Assembly: GCA_965178125.1 (NCBI GenBank)
Contig: OZ237750.1
Span: forward strand, 558,001 to 622,000
Length of the DNA stretch: 64,000 nt
Source: Bilabrum cf. latius
Taxonomy: Eukaryota > Bigyra: Bicosoecida > Bigyra > Bicosoecida
Reading direction: 5' to 3'
Shown here: positions 55,901 to 64,000 of the stretch, piece after piece
How positions within the stretch are numbered: position 1 is the stretch's first letter
Layout of the letters: every line of letters begins with the position of its first letter
Made by a program: the position numbers and the translations under genes
Notes under the pieces: model-generated
What the model was told of the DNA's origin: nothing
Database searches by the model: none
What the model saw: only the letters and a program-made list of their open reading frames with translations

Positions 55901-58610
55901 ACAGGTCCTGGCACTTGAAGTGGAGTGTTTCCGTGAGCAAGGCGGCGAGTCGGTGCTGCATCGAGCTGAGGTCAGGATGCGTGGTGATGTGGCTCGGTGG
56001 GCTGTAAACCCTCCAGTATCCGTGTAGTCGCAGGAACCGTTCGAAATGGCGCTTGAGATAGTCACGGTTTGGGACGGGCACGCTGAAGTGGACCCACCTG
56101 TGCGGGCCGTGGACGAAGTGCACGTGAGCTGCGAGGCAAGGCTGCTGTCGGACGATCCTTCGGTACTCCTCTTCAATCCTTCTGCAGTGGCACGGGGGGG
56201 GCTGGTGGAGTGGCCAGCTATCGCTGCTCTGGGCAGGGCTGGGATGACATACGATATTGAGGTGGTGTGCTTCCGTGGCGAGTCGGTGCGCATGCCTGGA
56301 ACACCGATCCGTAGTCGCATCAAGGTATAGCCCTGTGGACCAGGCAGTGAGCCTACGGGGCTAGGCGGGGTCCGGTGCGGGGACTGTCCACCTCTGTCGT
56401 ACGCTCTCGGGGGCGATGGCCAGGCGTGCAAGTCCTGTCCAGATGAGCTGGGCTTCGCGTCGTGCGCAGGTGGAATCCTGCAGCTGCCCAGCAAAGGGTG
56501 GTACCTTGTGCCGGATGAAGATTCAGCCCCTGTAGTCAATGCCAGCACGGGAGAAAGGCTACTCACGGCCGAGTCCGAGGTGCACGAGTGCCTTCACGCA
56601 GAGGCTTGTGTCATTGACAGAGACCAAAGGGTGCTGGCATGTGCAGAGGGACACTCGGGTCCACTCTGTGCAGTATGTGATGAAGAGAAAGGATTCGGGG
56701 CCAGCTCAACACCCGGTGAATGCGTGGAGTGCGGTTCTTCGGCTGAGAACTGGGCCTTGGTGGGTCTAGGTGTGCTTGCACTAGCACTGGGTATACTATA
56801 TGTGGCAGTGCTTCAGGCGCCAGGCCGATCGAAGCGCATTGGAGTGGTCTTTAGGATCGGCATGAACTACGTGACGGCACTCGGTACTCTGGGGCTGTAC
56901 AAAGCCAAGGGGACAGAGACGTTCCGCATGCTGATGGGATGGACCGAGACAGCAGGATCTAGCCTGTTTGCAGGCAGCCCTTTGCAGTGTGCGGCGCGTC
57001 CAAGCTTCTACACGGTGTTCTACACGGCGATTCTATTTCCGGTGGTGGTGAGTGCGGTCGCCATTGTGATGAATGTTCTAGCATTCCTAATAGAGGCCTT
57101 TACAGGTGCCAAGGTGCGGCACACAGACTTGTCCATCTGTTCATCAGCAACTGGATGCATATTGCAGACCTGTCAATCTAGGGGCAGAGGTCGTTCAAGT
57201 GGTAGCGCACGTGGTGCTGGTCTCAAAATGACCACACTCTCGAGCAATCCGGAATTTTAGCCAGTGGACCAGCCTCGGGCTGGCAATAGGCCCGGTGGAA
57301 TTCGTCGAAAAGACACGCGTACTGCCAAGACGCTAATGACTCAGAACCCGCTGCAACCATCACCAGGTCCGAATTCAGCTACAACGTCGCCAGTGGTGGA
57401 TGCTTCATCAGATTTCAGCACGAATAACCCTCTACAAGCCTCTGGACACGTCGTACCTTTGCCAATACTACAGCAAGATGGCATGAACGGCAGGGCAGAT
57501 GAACCACTTGGCGCATTGCTGGAGTACTTGGTGGAGCTTCGCTTCATGGGGACAGCCGTGCTGGTGGCGTGCCTGTCCTACACAGTGGTGTCTTCCATGG
57601 CCTTGTCGGTCTTTGACTGCCTACCAGATGCCATCGGAGGCCGAGTGTACCTCAAGCGCGATCTGCGCATAGAGTGCCACGAAGGCAGCCATGTTGGACT
57701 GCAGGTAGGGGCAGGCGCAGTGCTGCTTATTCTGGGTCTGGGACTGCCCGTCGGGGTTGGTACTTTGCTATATCGCACGGATTCGCACATACTGCGGCAC
57801 AATGATGCTTTCTTTGAGCTTTACGGGTTCCTCTACCGCGGGTATGATATTGATCGGGGCCTGCAGTCTTGGGAGTCTTTGGTAATGATTAAAAAAGTGG
57901 CCATCGTAGCTATTGGGTCACTGGTCACGGAGCCATACAATGCCGTGCAGCTTTCCATCAGCATTTCAGTGGTGGCACTCGTCCTCCACGCGCTCTACTA
58001 CCCTTACGAGCAGCTGCTGCTCAACCGTGCAGAGCTGGTGTGCCTTCTGGCGCTCACCATGACCCAGGTGCTATCAGTCATGTACCTGCGAAGCGAGGAC
58101 ATGGCGCTGTCCGAGGAGGCCGAGCTCGAGTCGGCGGGTCTGACCGGCCAAATGGGTGGTGGCAGCAGTGGTGGTGCAACGCTGCAGGAGTAGGGTGGAA
58201 GGAATGGCTCGTTGGTTGGGATGGATGGGGACACACTGGTAGGGACTAGTGGCCAGGGGAAGTTGTCGTCGCGATTGTATGGCACGAGCGTGATTGTGAC
58301 TCTAGGACTGTGCGTTGTGAACTTTGTGGCTGCTGGTGTGTTGCTGTACACCGGTGTTCAAGTGTGGCGGGAGGATAAGAGGCAGCAGCTGCTTGAGTCC
58401 ACTAGCACAGCACGCCCAACGGTAGTTCCGAGCTGTGCGGAGCCTGAGCATAAGGAGGAGTCGCGACTAGCAGCATTCCTGGCAGGCAGTCTGCACGGCT
58501 AGCCACGAAGGACGGGGGTGGGTGAGTCTTCTCGCCGGGGATTAGCGGCGTCTCAAGGCGGCGACACTATCTAGAGTGGAAGTCGGTCTAGTGGGAAACT
58601 GCTGCAGTGA
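37929..58610 (+). CDS. Giant secreted/membrane RCC1 and beta-helix-like protein
   Basis: Eight exons: 37929-38015, six of exactly 114 nt (38148-38261, 38568-38681, 39263-39376, 39891-40004, 40360-40473 and 41029-41142), then 41253-58610. All junctions are phase 0; the product is about 6,042 aa. Order: signal peptide (MQYSPFTSTLLVSWLLVS); six RCC1-type repeats of 38 residues (CGVERSGRIRCWGSN, ending GDFIQ); about 2,900 residues with Gly-Gly-rich beta-helix-like repeats (GGLIAVQG, GGGAVAVDAS); two 814-residue tandem copies; a Cys-rich segment near 56330-56730 (CGDCPP, CKSCPDELGFASC, LCAVCDEEKG); then about eight membrane helices from 56752. Similar architecture (beta-helix plus Cys-rich plus multi-pass end) occurs in large surface proteins of other protists; function unknown. 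The last exon holds about 47 TAG but no TAA and only the terminal TGA (58608-58610); three more TAG lie in the RCC1 exons. Confidence 0.88.
38148..41142 (+). repeat. Six tandem RCC1-repeat exons with duplicated intron flanks
   Basis: Each 114-nt exon begins in phase 0 with a V/L/M/A-rich residue pair and ends with the GDF(I/M)Q codons directly at the donor. The 3' ends of several introns are also alike (CAATG...CCGATGAT..ACGCAG before exons 5, 6 and 7), and longer blocks recur between introns (near 40034 and 40500; near 39600 and 40796). The array therefore grew by duplication of exon plus flanking intron. Exon 2 ends in TAG where the other five end in CAG. Confidence 0.9.
50004..54880 (+). 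repeat. Two near-identical 2,442-bp in-frame tandem copies
   Basis: Copy 1 is 50004-52445 and copy 2 is 52446 to about 54880. The unit is 814 codons, so the frame is kept. The copies differ at few positions in their first two thirds and diverge slowly toward the 3' end. Both keep the same TAG (50946 and 53388). The unit starts at VVAWAVRSWSMHGSSG and contains a Ser/Ala-rich beta-type sequence without a domain I can name. Confidence 0.95.
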
Positions 58611-59428
58611 CACCCGGCGGCATTGAGAAAGCTGGCAAGACATCCAGCGGAATGCTACGCCCACAGTCGTAACGGAATTCAGGCTTGCCAATTATTATGA
58701 TCGAGTGCTTGGTTGTGGTAGTCTTCACGACCTATGGGTATCGATCGGATGGTATCGATGTTGGAGTAGGAGCGCTTGAACGTCTCATCGGGTTTCGCTG
58801 GCGATGGCAACCGGCGTCCGTGACCAATATTAACGGATTGCTCGCTGGCTTGATATGGCGCAATTACCATTTCTCTAGGCCTATGGGTTCAGAAGAGGCC
58901 ACCCTCCCGACCCCCTCCTCGGCGAAGTGGTGCACACACGTGACGCCCCAGTCAGTCCGGTCAAGGGTCGCGTGCGCGCACAACTGTGCAAAGTCTTGCT
59001 ATCGGTAATTTGATTGATTTGGAGACTTGATTGCGGCTGTACTCTTGAGATCACACATTTACAAACTGGCGAGGGTAACCCTTTAGCGCACGAATAGAAC
59101 GCGGCTCGATTGCCGCCCAAGTCTATTTGTGACCTCCCGACTTTTTCATCCGCATGTGACCGGGTGATCCGATCCCTGATCCAGGTCACTCGTCACCTAC
59201 ACACCCTCACCTCAACCTGCCCGGCCTGTGTCTCCCCGTTTCTATCCACGGTATCAACCAGATGACCCAACCGATCATCTGCACTTATCCGGATCCCTCA
59301 CCCACTTACTCCGAGCATTAGCAGCCACGGGTAGTGCTCGGACATTGTTTAGTTGTGGCTGAACGACTGGTTGCTGCCAGTCATGAGTAATGATGGTTAT
59401 AGATTCTAGATTCTAAAAGTTGTATCGT
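58611..59428. other. Convergent intergenic region, no gene seen
   Basis: This 818-bp stretch lies between the TGA of the giant gene and the TAA of the kelch gene on the opposite strand. ORFs are short and overlapping. It presumably holds both 3' UTRs and polyadenylation signals. A small direct repeat (TAGATTC twice) lies near 59402. Confidence 0.6.
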
Positions 59429-62400
59429 TTAAGACCGGCGAGCGCGCCTGCCGTGCGCCACGCTGCTCTCAACGGGAGGGTATGCCGCCCGGATGGCGGG
59501 TCCAAGTGGCAGCAGATATAAATCGCCCGAGTGGGCGCCTTCCAGTCCATCCTCCTCCTCCTAGCCCTGTGCCTGCTTCGTCGCCTTACCCCCTTTCTTT
59601 TTGCCCTTGTCGGCCCCTCCGCGGGCAGGCCCCGAAGCCGCTGCATCCGACGCCTCGATGCCCCCGCCAGCGAAGCCCCCAAACACAGCCAAGCAGGGCT
59701 CTTCACACGCAGGGTACTCCTTGAGAGCCTGCTTGTTCCACCCCGCCGCCTGCAGTGCGCCTGCCAGTCCGCCCGGCAGAAGCACAGCGCTGTGGCCGGT
59801 GCGCCGCAGCACCCCCGCGTCCTCTCGGGATACCTCCAGCTTGTGCCAGGCCTGCGCATGCGTGTTCAGTACGTAGTAGGCAGTGTCTTCGGGGAAGTCG
59901 GGGCAGTCCCAACCCCCGAGGAACAGCACGAGCCCGTCCCCTATGCGAGTGGCCGTGTGCCCGAACCTGGGCGAGGGCCTGGCCCCGAAGCACTCGAGGG
60001 CAGACCACCGGAGAGACACAGAGGAACCCTGGTTGGCGGGGGCGAACTCGTCCAAATCCACGTTGTCGTCTTCCTCGTCCTCATCTTGGTCGGCATCCGA
60101 GCCGCTGGCACTTGAGGAAGATGCCGACTTGCCGCGCGCTTTCTTGCTCGCCTTTTTGCTAGGCGACTTCCTCTTCTTGCCCTTTTTGCCCGAGCCGGCC
60201 TCGACCACTTGAGCAGTCAGCAGGTGCACGTCGCCCAGCGCGTCATCGTCATGTACCCCGCCGAAGAGCACCGCAGTGTCGCTATCAGTGGCCGTCAGCG
60301 TGTGGAAGGTTCGGCCCGAAGGAGACTGCCCCTTTGGCCTGCTCGCGTCCCAGCAGTACTTCTCGAGGTCGAGCACGTGCACGTCCTGTGGCTGGCCGCG
60401 CTTGGCCTGGCCGCCGAACACAACCATGGACTTGCCGAGGCAGCACATGGCCGGGCTGGTGCGCGCTGAAGGCGGGCTTCCCGAGATGTTCGGCGTGAAC
60501 CACAGGGCCACGTCGAGGTCCAGAGTTTGCACCGTGGACACGGGGGAGGAAGGCTTGTTCTCTCCTCCGAAGCTGATGGCCATGGCTGTGTGCTCTGCAG
60601 GGGTGAGGGCATGCCACGCCCTGCAATCGGGCTTGTGTCCTCGGGGCTCCTCCCATGCCAGCTCACCGAAATCGAACTGCAGCGTATCGCCCAGCGACAC
60701 GGCCTCCCCGGACTCGTTGGTGGAGCCTCCGTGCACGGCAACGCACCCGTGGGAGGTGAGGCAGCTCACGTGTCCCCATCGCGGTTTGGGAGCAGGACCG
60801 TCCGCCTTCCTGGGCCGCACCTGAACAGGACGGCCTGCCTCCAGCCGCTGGGCGATCGACACCAGTGCTTGCTGCACCACCTGCGGGACGGGCCGCCCCT
60901 GCCCCCTCACCACTGCGCTTGCAGCCTCCACGAGCTGGTCCATGTCCATGGAGGCGTGCCCCAGGTCAGCGATGGACTGGGGGATCGTCATGGGCTGGCT
61001 GGATGCTTCCTCAACGACGTCGCCGGAGCCAGCGCCGGAGGACGGACCCGCAGAGCTGCTGGTCCCGCTGCTAGGGTCCCTTGGCGGCTGCACGATTCCA
61101 TCTTCCTCGTTTGCCACGCGCTCCAGCCGTCGCCTCTTGGGAGCCGACTCCTCAGAGGCGCTGGATGCCTCGCCGCTCGGGACGTGGGCCTCCTTGCGGG
61201 ACTGGGACGCAGCAGCTGCGGTCTTGAGCCAGTCCGGTGAAGTCTCATTTCCCGCACCCGTTGTCGTGCCGCCGGCACCACCGGCTCGTGTCCCGCTGCT
61301 GGGAGTGGCTACGTGCTGGCTCGACGGCTGCCGTGTCGTCGGCTGGGAGCCAACTGAGGCAGCCGAAGACGCTGCAGCTGATGAAGACGATGAGGACGAG
61401 GTGGGTGGCCTCTTACCGCTCTTGCTTGGCTCATTGTCCTCGTCTTCGCTGTCAGCCATCATCAAGCTGTCCACGCCTCCTCCTAGATCCGTCTCAAGCT
61501 CAAGCTCACTCGACCCGCCGTCCTGGGTCAGGTCCAGAGCATCCTCCACATCCCCTGGCCCAGGGCTCATCTGTGCCAGCGATATATCGTGCTGCTCCTG
61601 CTGCTCCACGGCATCGCCATCCCTGCTCGCGACAGCACCTGCGCTGCCGCGAGAGCTCTGCCTGCTGCCCCTTTCGCTCACTCTTGGGCGCTTGGAACCT
61701 AGTCCCAGCCCGCCTGACTTGCTGGCCTTCTCGGCCCCTGCTCCATCTGTTGAACCATGATCATCATCGCAGTCGCCCTCCATGGCCACCGCGGGTGACT
61801 CCGGCTTGCCCGTCCTCAGGAAGCTGTCTAGGCAGCCGTTGCGCGTTGGGGAACCAACCTCGCCAGCCCTGCCAGCTGTGCCCGATGCACCTCGTCCGCG
61901 CCGAGAGCGCCTCACTGGGGAAGCATGGACGGGCACTTTCTGCTTCTGCCCGCCCGCTTTCTTTGGTTTGGTTGGGGACTGCTGCACGCGGCGGTTCTTG
62001 TGAACCCCCTTTGAGGCAGCCGCTTGGGACGGTGACCGCAGCGGGCTGCGCTGCGCGGCGGCAGATGCGGCTGCGCGACTCGTGCCCCTAGCTTGAGCAT
62101 CATCATCGAGATCTTCAGTGTCCAGGTCGGTGGCCGAGGCCTGGTTGCGAAGCATGCTCTCGCCCACGTCCTGCACGGCAGGCACGGCTGGCGAGGACCC
62201 TCCGGCATGCGCGCTGCTCGCGCTTCGTGCTTTGGAACCCTGTTTGAGGGAGAATGACTGCGCAGAAGGATTTAATTTATTGCCTTGATGTGCAAGCACG
62301 GCCGACTGCAGCATGCTTGGGGGTACTGATTCAGTCTTCTAGGTTTGGCTGTGGTCGTCTTCTGCATCCCCATTGGCTCCACTCGCCGAAAATGATTTCG

Positions 62401-62809
62401 GAACGCTACCAGGAGCTACATTAATGTCATCAATTGCTGCTTGTCGGAGAATGTGAATTGGTGCCCGCTGGTGTTCCAGATTAGGGCTGCCAAACAGCGG
62501 GACCACCTGCTTGGATTCAAATCCGATTTTTTCCGCCTGCTTTTGCGGCGTATCTGATCCTGCACCGAAGGAAATTTCATGATAAGTAGATGATTTTAAG
62601 TCTTATATAGAAAATGATCATCAAATTTAGACAATTAACGACCACAAACGGTGCTTACTTGGAGCCACCACTAGGCGAATAGTGCCGGTGAAGTTGCTGA
62701 GACGAAGGCACACCTCATCCAGCGATACTCTGGTCTGCAACCCTGATCCACATGAAATATATACATCTAAAGTGTCCCCAGGCGTGTCAATGGTTAGTGG
62801 GGCTGACAT
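59429..62809 (-). CDS. Kelch-repeat protein with long disordered region
   Basis: Two exons (62809-62659 and 62559-59429, 99-nt intron) join in phase to 1,093 aa ending in TAA. Exon 1 (MSAPLTIDTPGDTLDVYISC) encodes a compact beta-rich start. Residues from about 110 to 560 are low complexity with basic runs and many Ser/Glu (nuclear-type composition, RRSRRGRG). The C-terminal third forms a kelch propeller: RWGHVSCL...VAVHGGS, WHALTPAEHTAMAISFGGE, SPAMCCLGKSMVVFGGQ, RTFHTLTATDSDTAVLFGG and RFGHTATRIGDGLVLFLGG, interrupted by a Lys-rich and acidic insert. Kelch propellers bind partner proteins; the partner is unknown. In-frame TAG occurs at 62339-62341 between exon 1 and the disordered region, and at 59561-59563, after which 43 further codons run to TAA. 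Confidence 0.85.
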
Positions 62810-62928
62810 TTTCCTCGGTAGTCTGCGATCCAATTTTCGAAGATGTTTAGTCCACGGAGCGAATGTTCGCCAAAGTTCGCCAGGCGAGCCCAGTTCGCTG
62901 ATTTCAGATTGCCGCCCAGGTAGCAAGC
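62810..62928. promoter_or_regulatory. Divergent upstream region of kelch and DusA genes
   Basis: The two start codons lie back to back across 119 bp, so promoters and leaders are very compact or overlap. No motif is recognised. Confidence 0.35.
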
Positions 62929-64000
62929 ATGGCCTCCGTAGCGAAGGCCTCGGCGAGCTTGCTGTCGCTGGCTAAGCGTGATCTACTCTCTGTCGCCCCA
63001 ATGATGGCCTGGACGACCCGTGCTTACCGCTACTTTGTCAGAAGCTGTACGTCGAGAACGAAGTTGTACACCGAGATGTATGTGGCAGACACGATTCACT
63101 ATGCAAATGACAGGCAACTTCGCGAGCTGATGGAGTTTGAAGAAATCCAGAGGCCGCTAGCCCTGCAGCTGGGTGGCTCAGACCCGGACCGCATGCGCCA
63201 GGCGATGCGCCGGGTATTGCCGTTCGAGTACGACGAGTACAATTTGAATTGCGGGTGTCCAAGCGACAAAGTAGCCGGGAAAGGCTGCTTTGGAGCAGCG
63301 CTCATGCTTCGCCCGGAGCTAGTCCGAGATGTGGTGGGGGTCATGGTGGAGGAGGCCCGGAAATGGTCGAACGACGAGGGGAAGCCAATGCCAGAAATCA
63401 CTGTCAAGTGCAGACTCGGCGCAGACGACATGGACACGTACGCCGAATTTCGCAACTTCATCGCGGTGGTCGCAGAGACGGGGGTACGTCACTTCATAGT
63501 GCACGCTCGGAAGTGCTGGCTCAAAGGCCTCGACCCCAAGGCCAACAGGAACGTGCCCCCACTGCGGTACTCTTGGGTGCAGCGCGCCGCGCTGGACTTT
63601 CCCGGGCTGCGAATATCTGTCAATGGAGGAGTGAAGAGCCTCAGGGAGACGGATTTGTTCCTCGGACTGCGCCCTTGCCCTGGCTCCCAGGTGGGGTGCA
63701 CCGACAGAAGCGAGGGCGCTGCCAGCAGTGCCAGTGCCAGTGGGGACGGGACGAGCGAAGGCAAGCGGAGGGATGAGACAACAAGTGCCGGAGCGACGGG
63801 GGCCGGGTCATCGCTGGATCTCTCCATCAAGCCCAGGACGGCAGCAGAAGAGGCAGCCATGGCCATGCTCACCTCCCAGGACTCGGCTGGTGGCACGAGC
63901 GGCACCACGGCGAGGAAGCTCACCAAGCGAGGCGTGCAGGTGAGCAAGGACGGGCTTGGTCCCGATGCAGGCAGCAGGTGGCGTGTAAGGGACGATATTC
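62929..64000 (+). CDS. dusA: tRNA-dihydrouridine synthase, DusA type (3' truncated by window)
   Basis: The frame starts at ATG 62929 and is open to the window end (357 codons seen). It matches DusA: SVAPMMAWTTRAYRYF, TEMYVADTIHYAN, LALQLGGSDP, the catalytic-Cys motif YNLNCGCPSDKV, GCFGAALML, FIVHARKCWLKGLDPKANR and SVNGGVKSL. The enzyme reduces uridines in tRNA D-loops using FMN and NADPH. After SVNGGV the expected second flavin-binding motif is displaced by a Ser/Gly/Ala-rich insertion of at least 100 residues, like the insertions in other genes here. No TAG in the visible part. A mitochondrial or plastid location cannot be judged from the start. Confidence 0.93.
   Translation, partial: MASVAKASASLLSLAKRDLLSVAPMMAWTTRAYRYFVRSCTSRTKLYTEMYVADTIHYANDRQLRELMEFEEIQRPLALQLGGSDPDRMRQAMRRVLPFEYDEYNLNCGCPSDKVAGKGCFGAALMLRPELVRDVVGVMVEEARKWSNDEGKPMPEITVKCRLGADDMDTYAEFRNFIAVVAETGVRHFIVHARKCWLKGLDPKANRNVPPLRYSWVQRAALDFPGLRISVNGGVKSLRETDLFLGLRPCPGSQVGCTDRSEGAASSASASGDGTSEGKRRDETTSAGATGAGSSLDLSIKPRTAAEEAAMAMLTSQDSAGGTSGTTARKLTKRGVQVSKDGLGPDAGSRWRVRDDI

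Noticed and set aside
41328-58502. About 30 separate small genes on the + strand
   Set aside because: They share one frame, touch at TAG only, and together make one signal-peptide-to-membrane protein. Treating each as a gene would also leave most without a start codon.
570-62809. Widespread pseudogenes or readthrough at true stops
   Set aside because: Pseudogenes would show TAA, TGA and frameshifts as well. Here only TAG interrupts frames, in 13 genes that otherwise look intact. Programmed readthrough of about 50 stops in one mRNA is not credible. Pyrrolysine is excluded by number and lack of any fitting enzyme context.
1-64000. Bacterial contig, CRISPR array or transposon
   Set aside because: Spliceosomal introns, clathrin, TMEM17 and mitochondrial targeting sequences show a eukaryotic nucleus. 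No spaced direct-repeat array, transposase or terminal inverted repeats were found.

Overview
The window is nuclear DNA of a unicellular, probably ciliated eukaryote. It is GC-rich and gene-dense, with GT-AG introns of about 70-240 nt (longer in one gene) whose 3' ends mostly read CGCAG, and genes on both strands. Clathrin heavy chain, a PDI, a mitochondrial acyl carrier protein, NEK and DYRK kinases, a DusA-type tRNA dihydrouridine synthase and the ciliary transition-zone protein TMEM17 are all present. I cannot place the organism more precisely.

The main observation is that UAG is not a stop here. Thirteen of the 19 genes carry in-frame TAG codons with homologous or same-frame sequence continuing after them. 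All 18 visible gene ends use TGA (15) or TAA (3), and none uses TAG. The clearest case is one giant gene (37929-58610). Its last exon alone runs about 17.4 kb in one frame with about 47 TAG, no TAA and no internal TGA. The best-supported meaning is glutamine: TAG falls on the Gln of the ALRQ motif in the AGMO-type hydroxylase, and on the terminal Gln (CAG) of five paralogous RCC1 exons. A few sites fit Leu or Glu instead, so the identity is strong but not closed. Read with the standard code, most genes here would look like fragments or pseudogenes.

Layout: 0.6-3.1 kb TTC38 (+); 3.4-10.3 kb two secreted glycosidases (GH78 alpha-L-rhamnosidase - and GH79-like +) flanking a HAD phosphatase (-); 10.4-13.1 kb a DUF4460-like protein (-); 13.3-18.6 kb clathrin heavy chain (-), divergent from a PDI (+, 18.9-20.1); 20.4-20.9 mitochondrial ACP (-); 21.1-23.1 NEK kinase (+); 23.3-23.6 CMC1-like twin CX9C protein (-); 23.9-26.0 AGMO-like hydroxylase (-); 26.5-29.0 coiled-coil/ankyrin protein (+); 29.1-30.9 unknown (-); 31.1-32.3 TMEM17 (+); 32.5-36.8 DYRK kinase (+); 36.9-37.8 unknown (-); 37.9-58.6 the giant secreted or membrane protein (signal peptide, six RCC1 repeats each on its own exon, beta-helix-like region, a 2,442-bp in-frame tandem duplication, Cys-rich region, multi-pass C terminus); 59.4-62.8 kelch protein (-), divergent from DusA (+, running off the window).

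The genes do not form one pathway, as expected for a eukaryotic chromosome. The exceptions are the neighbouring GH78 and GH79 enzymes, which may both act on extracellular polysaccharide.
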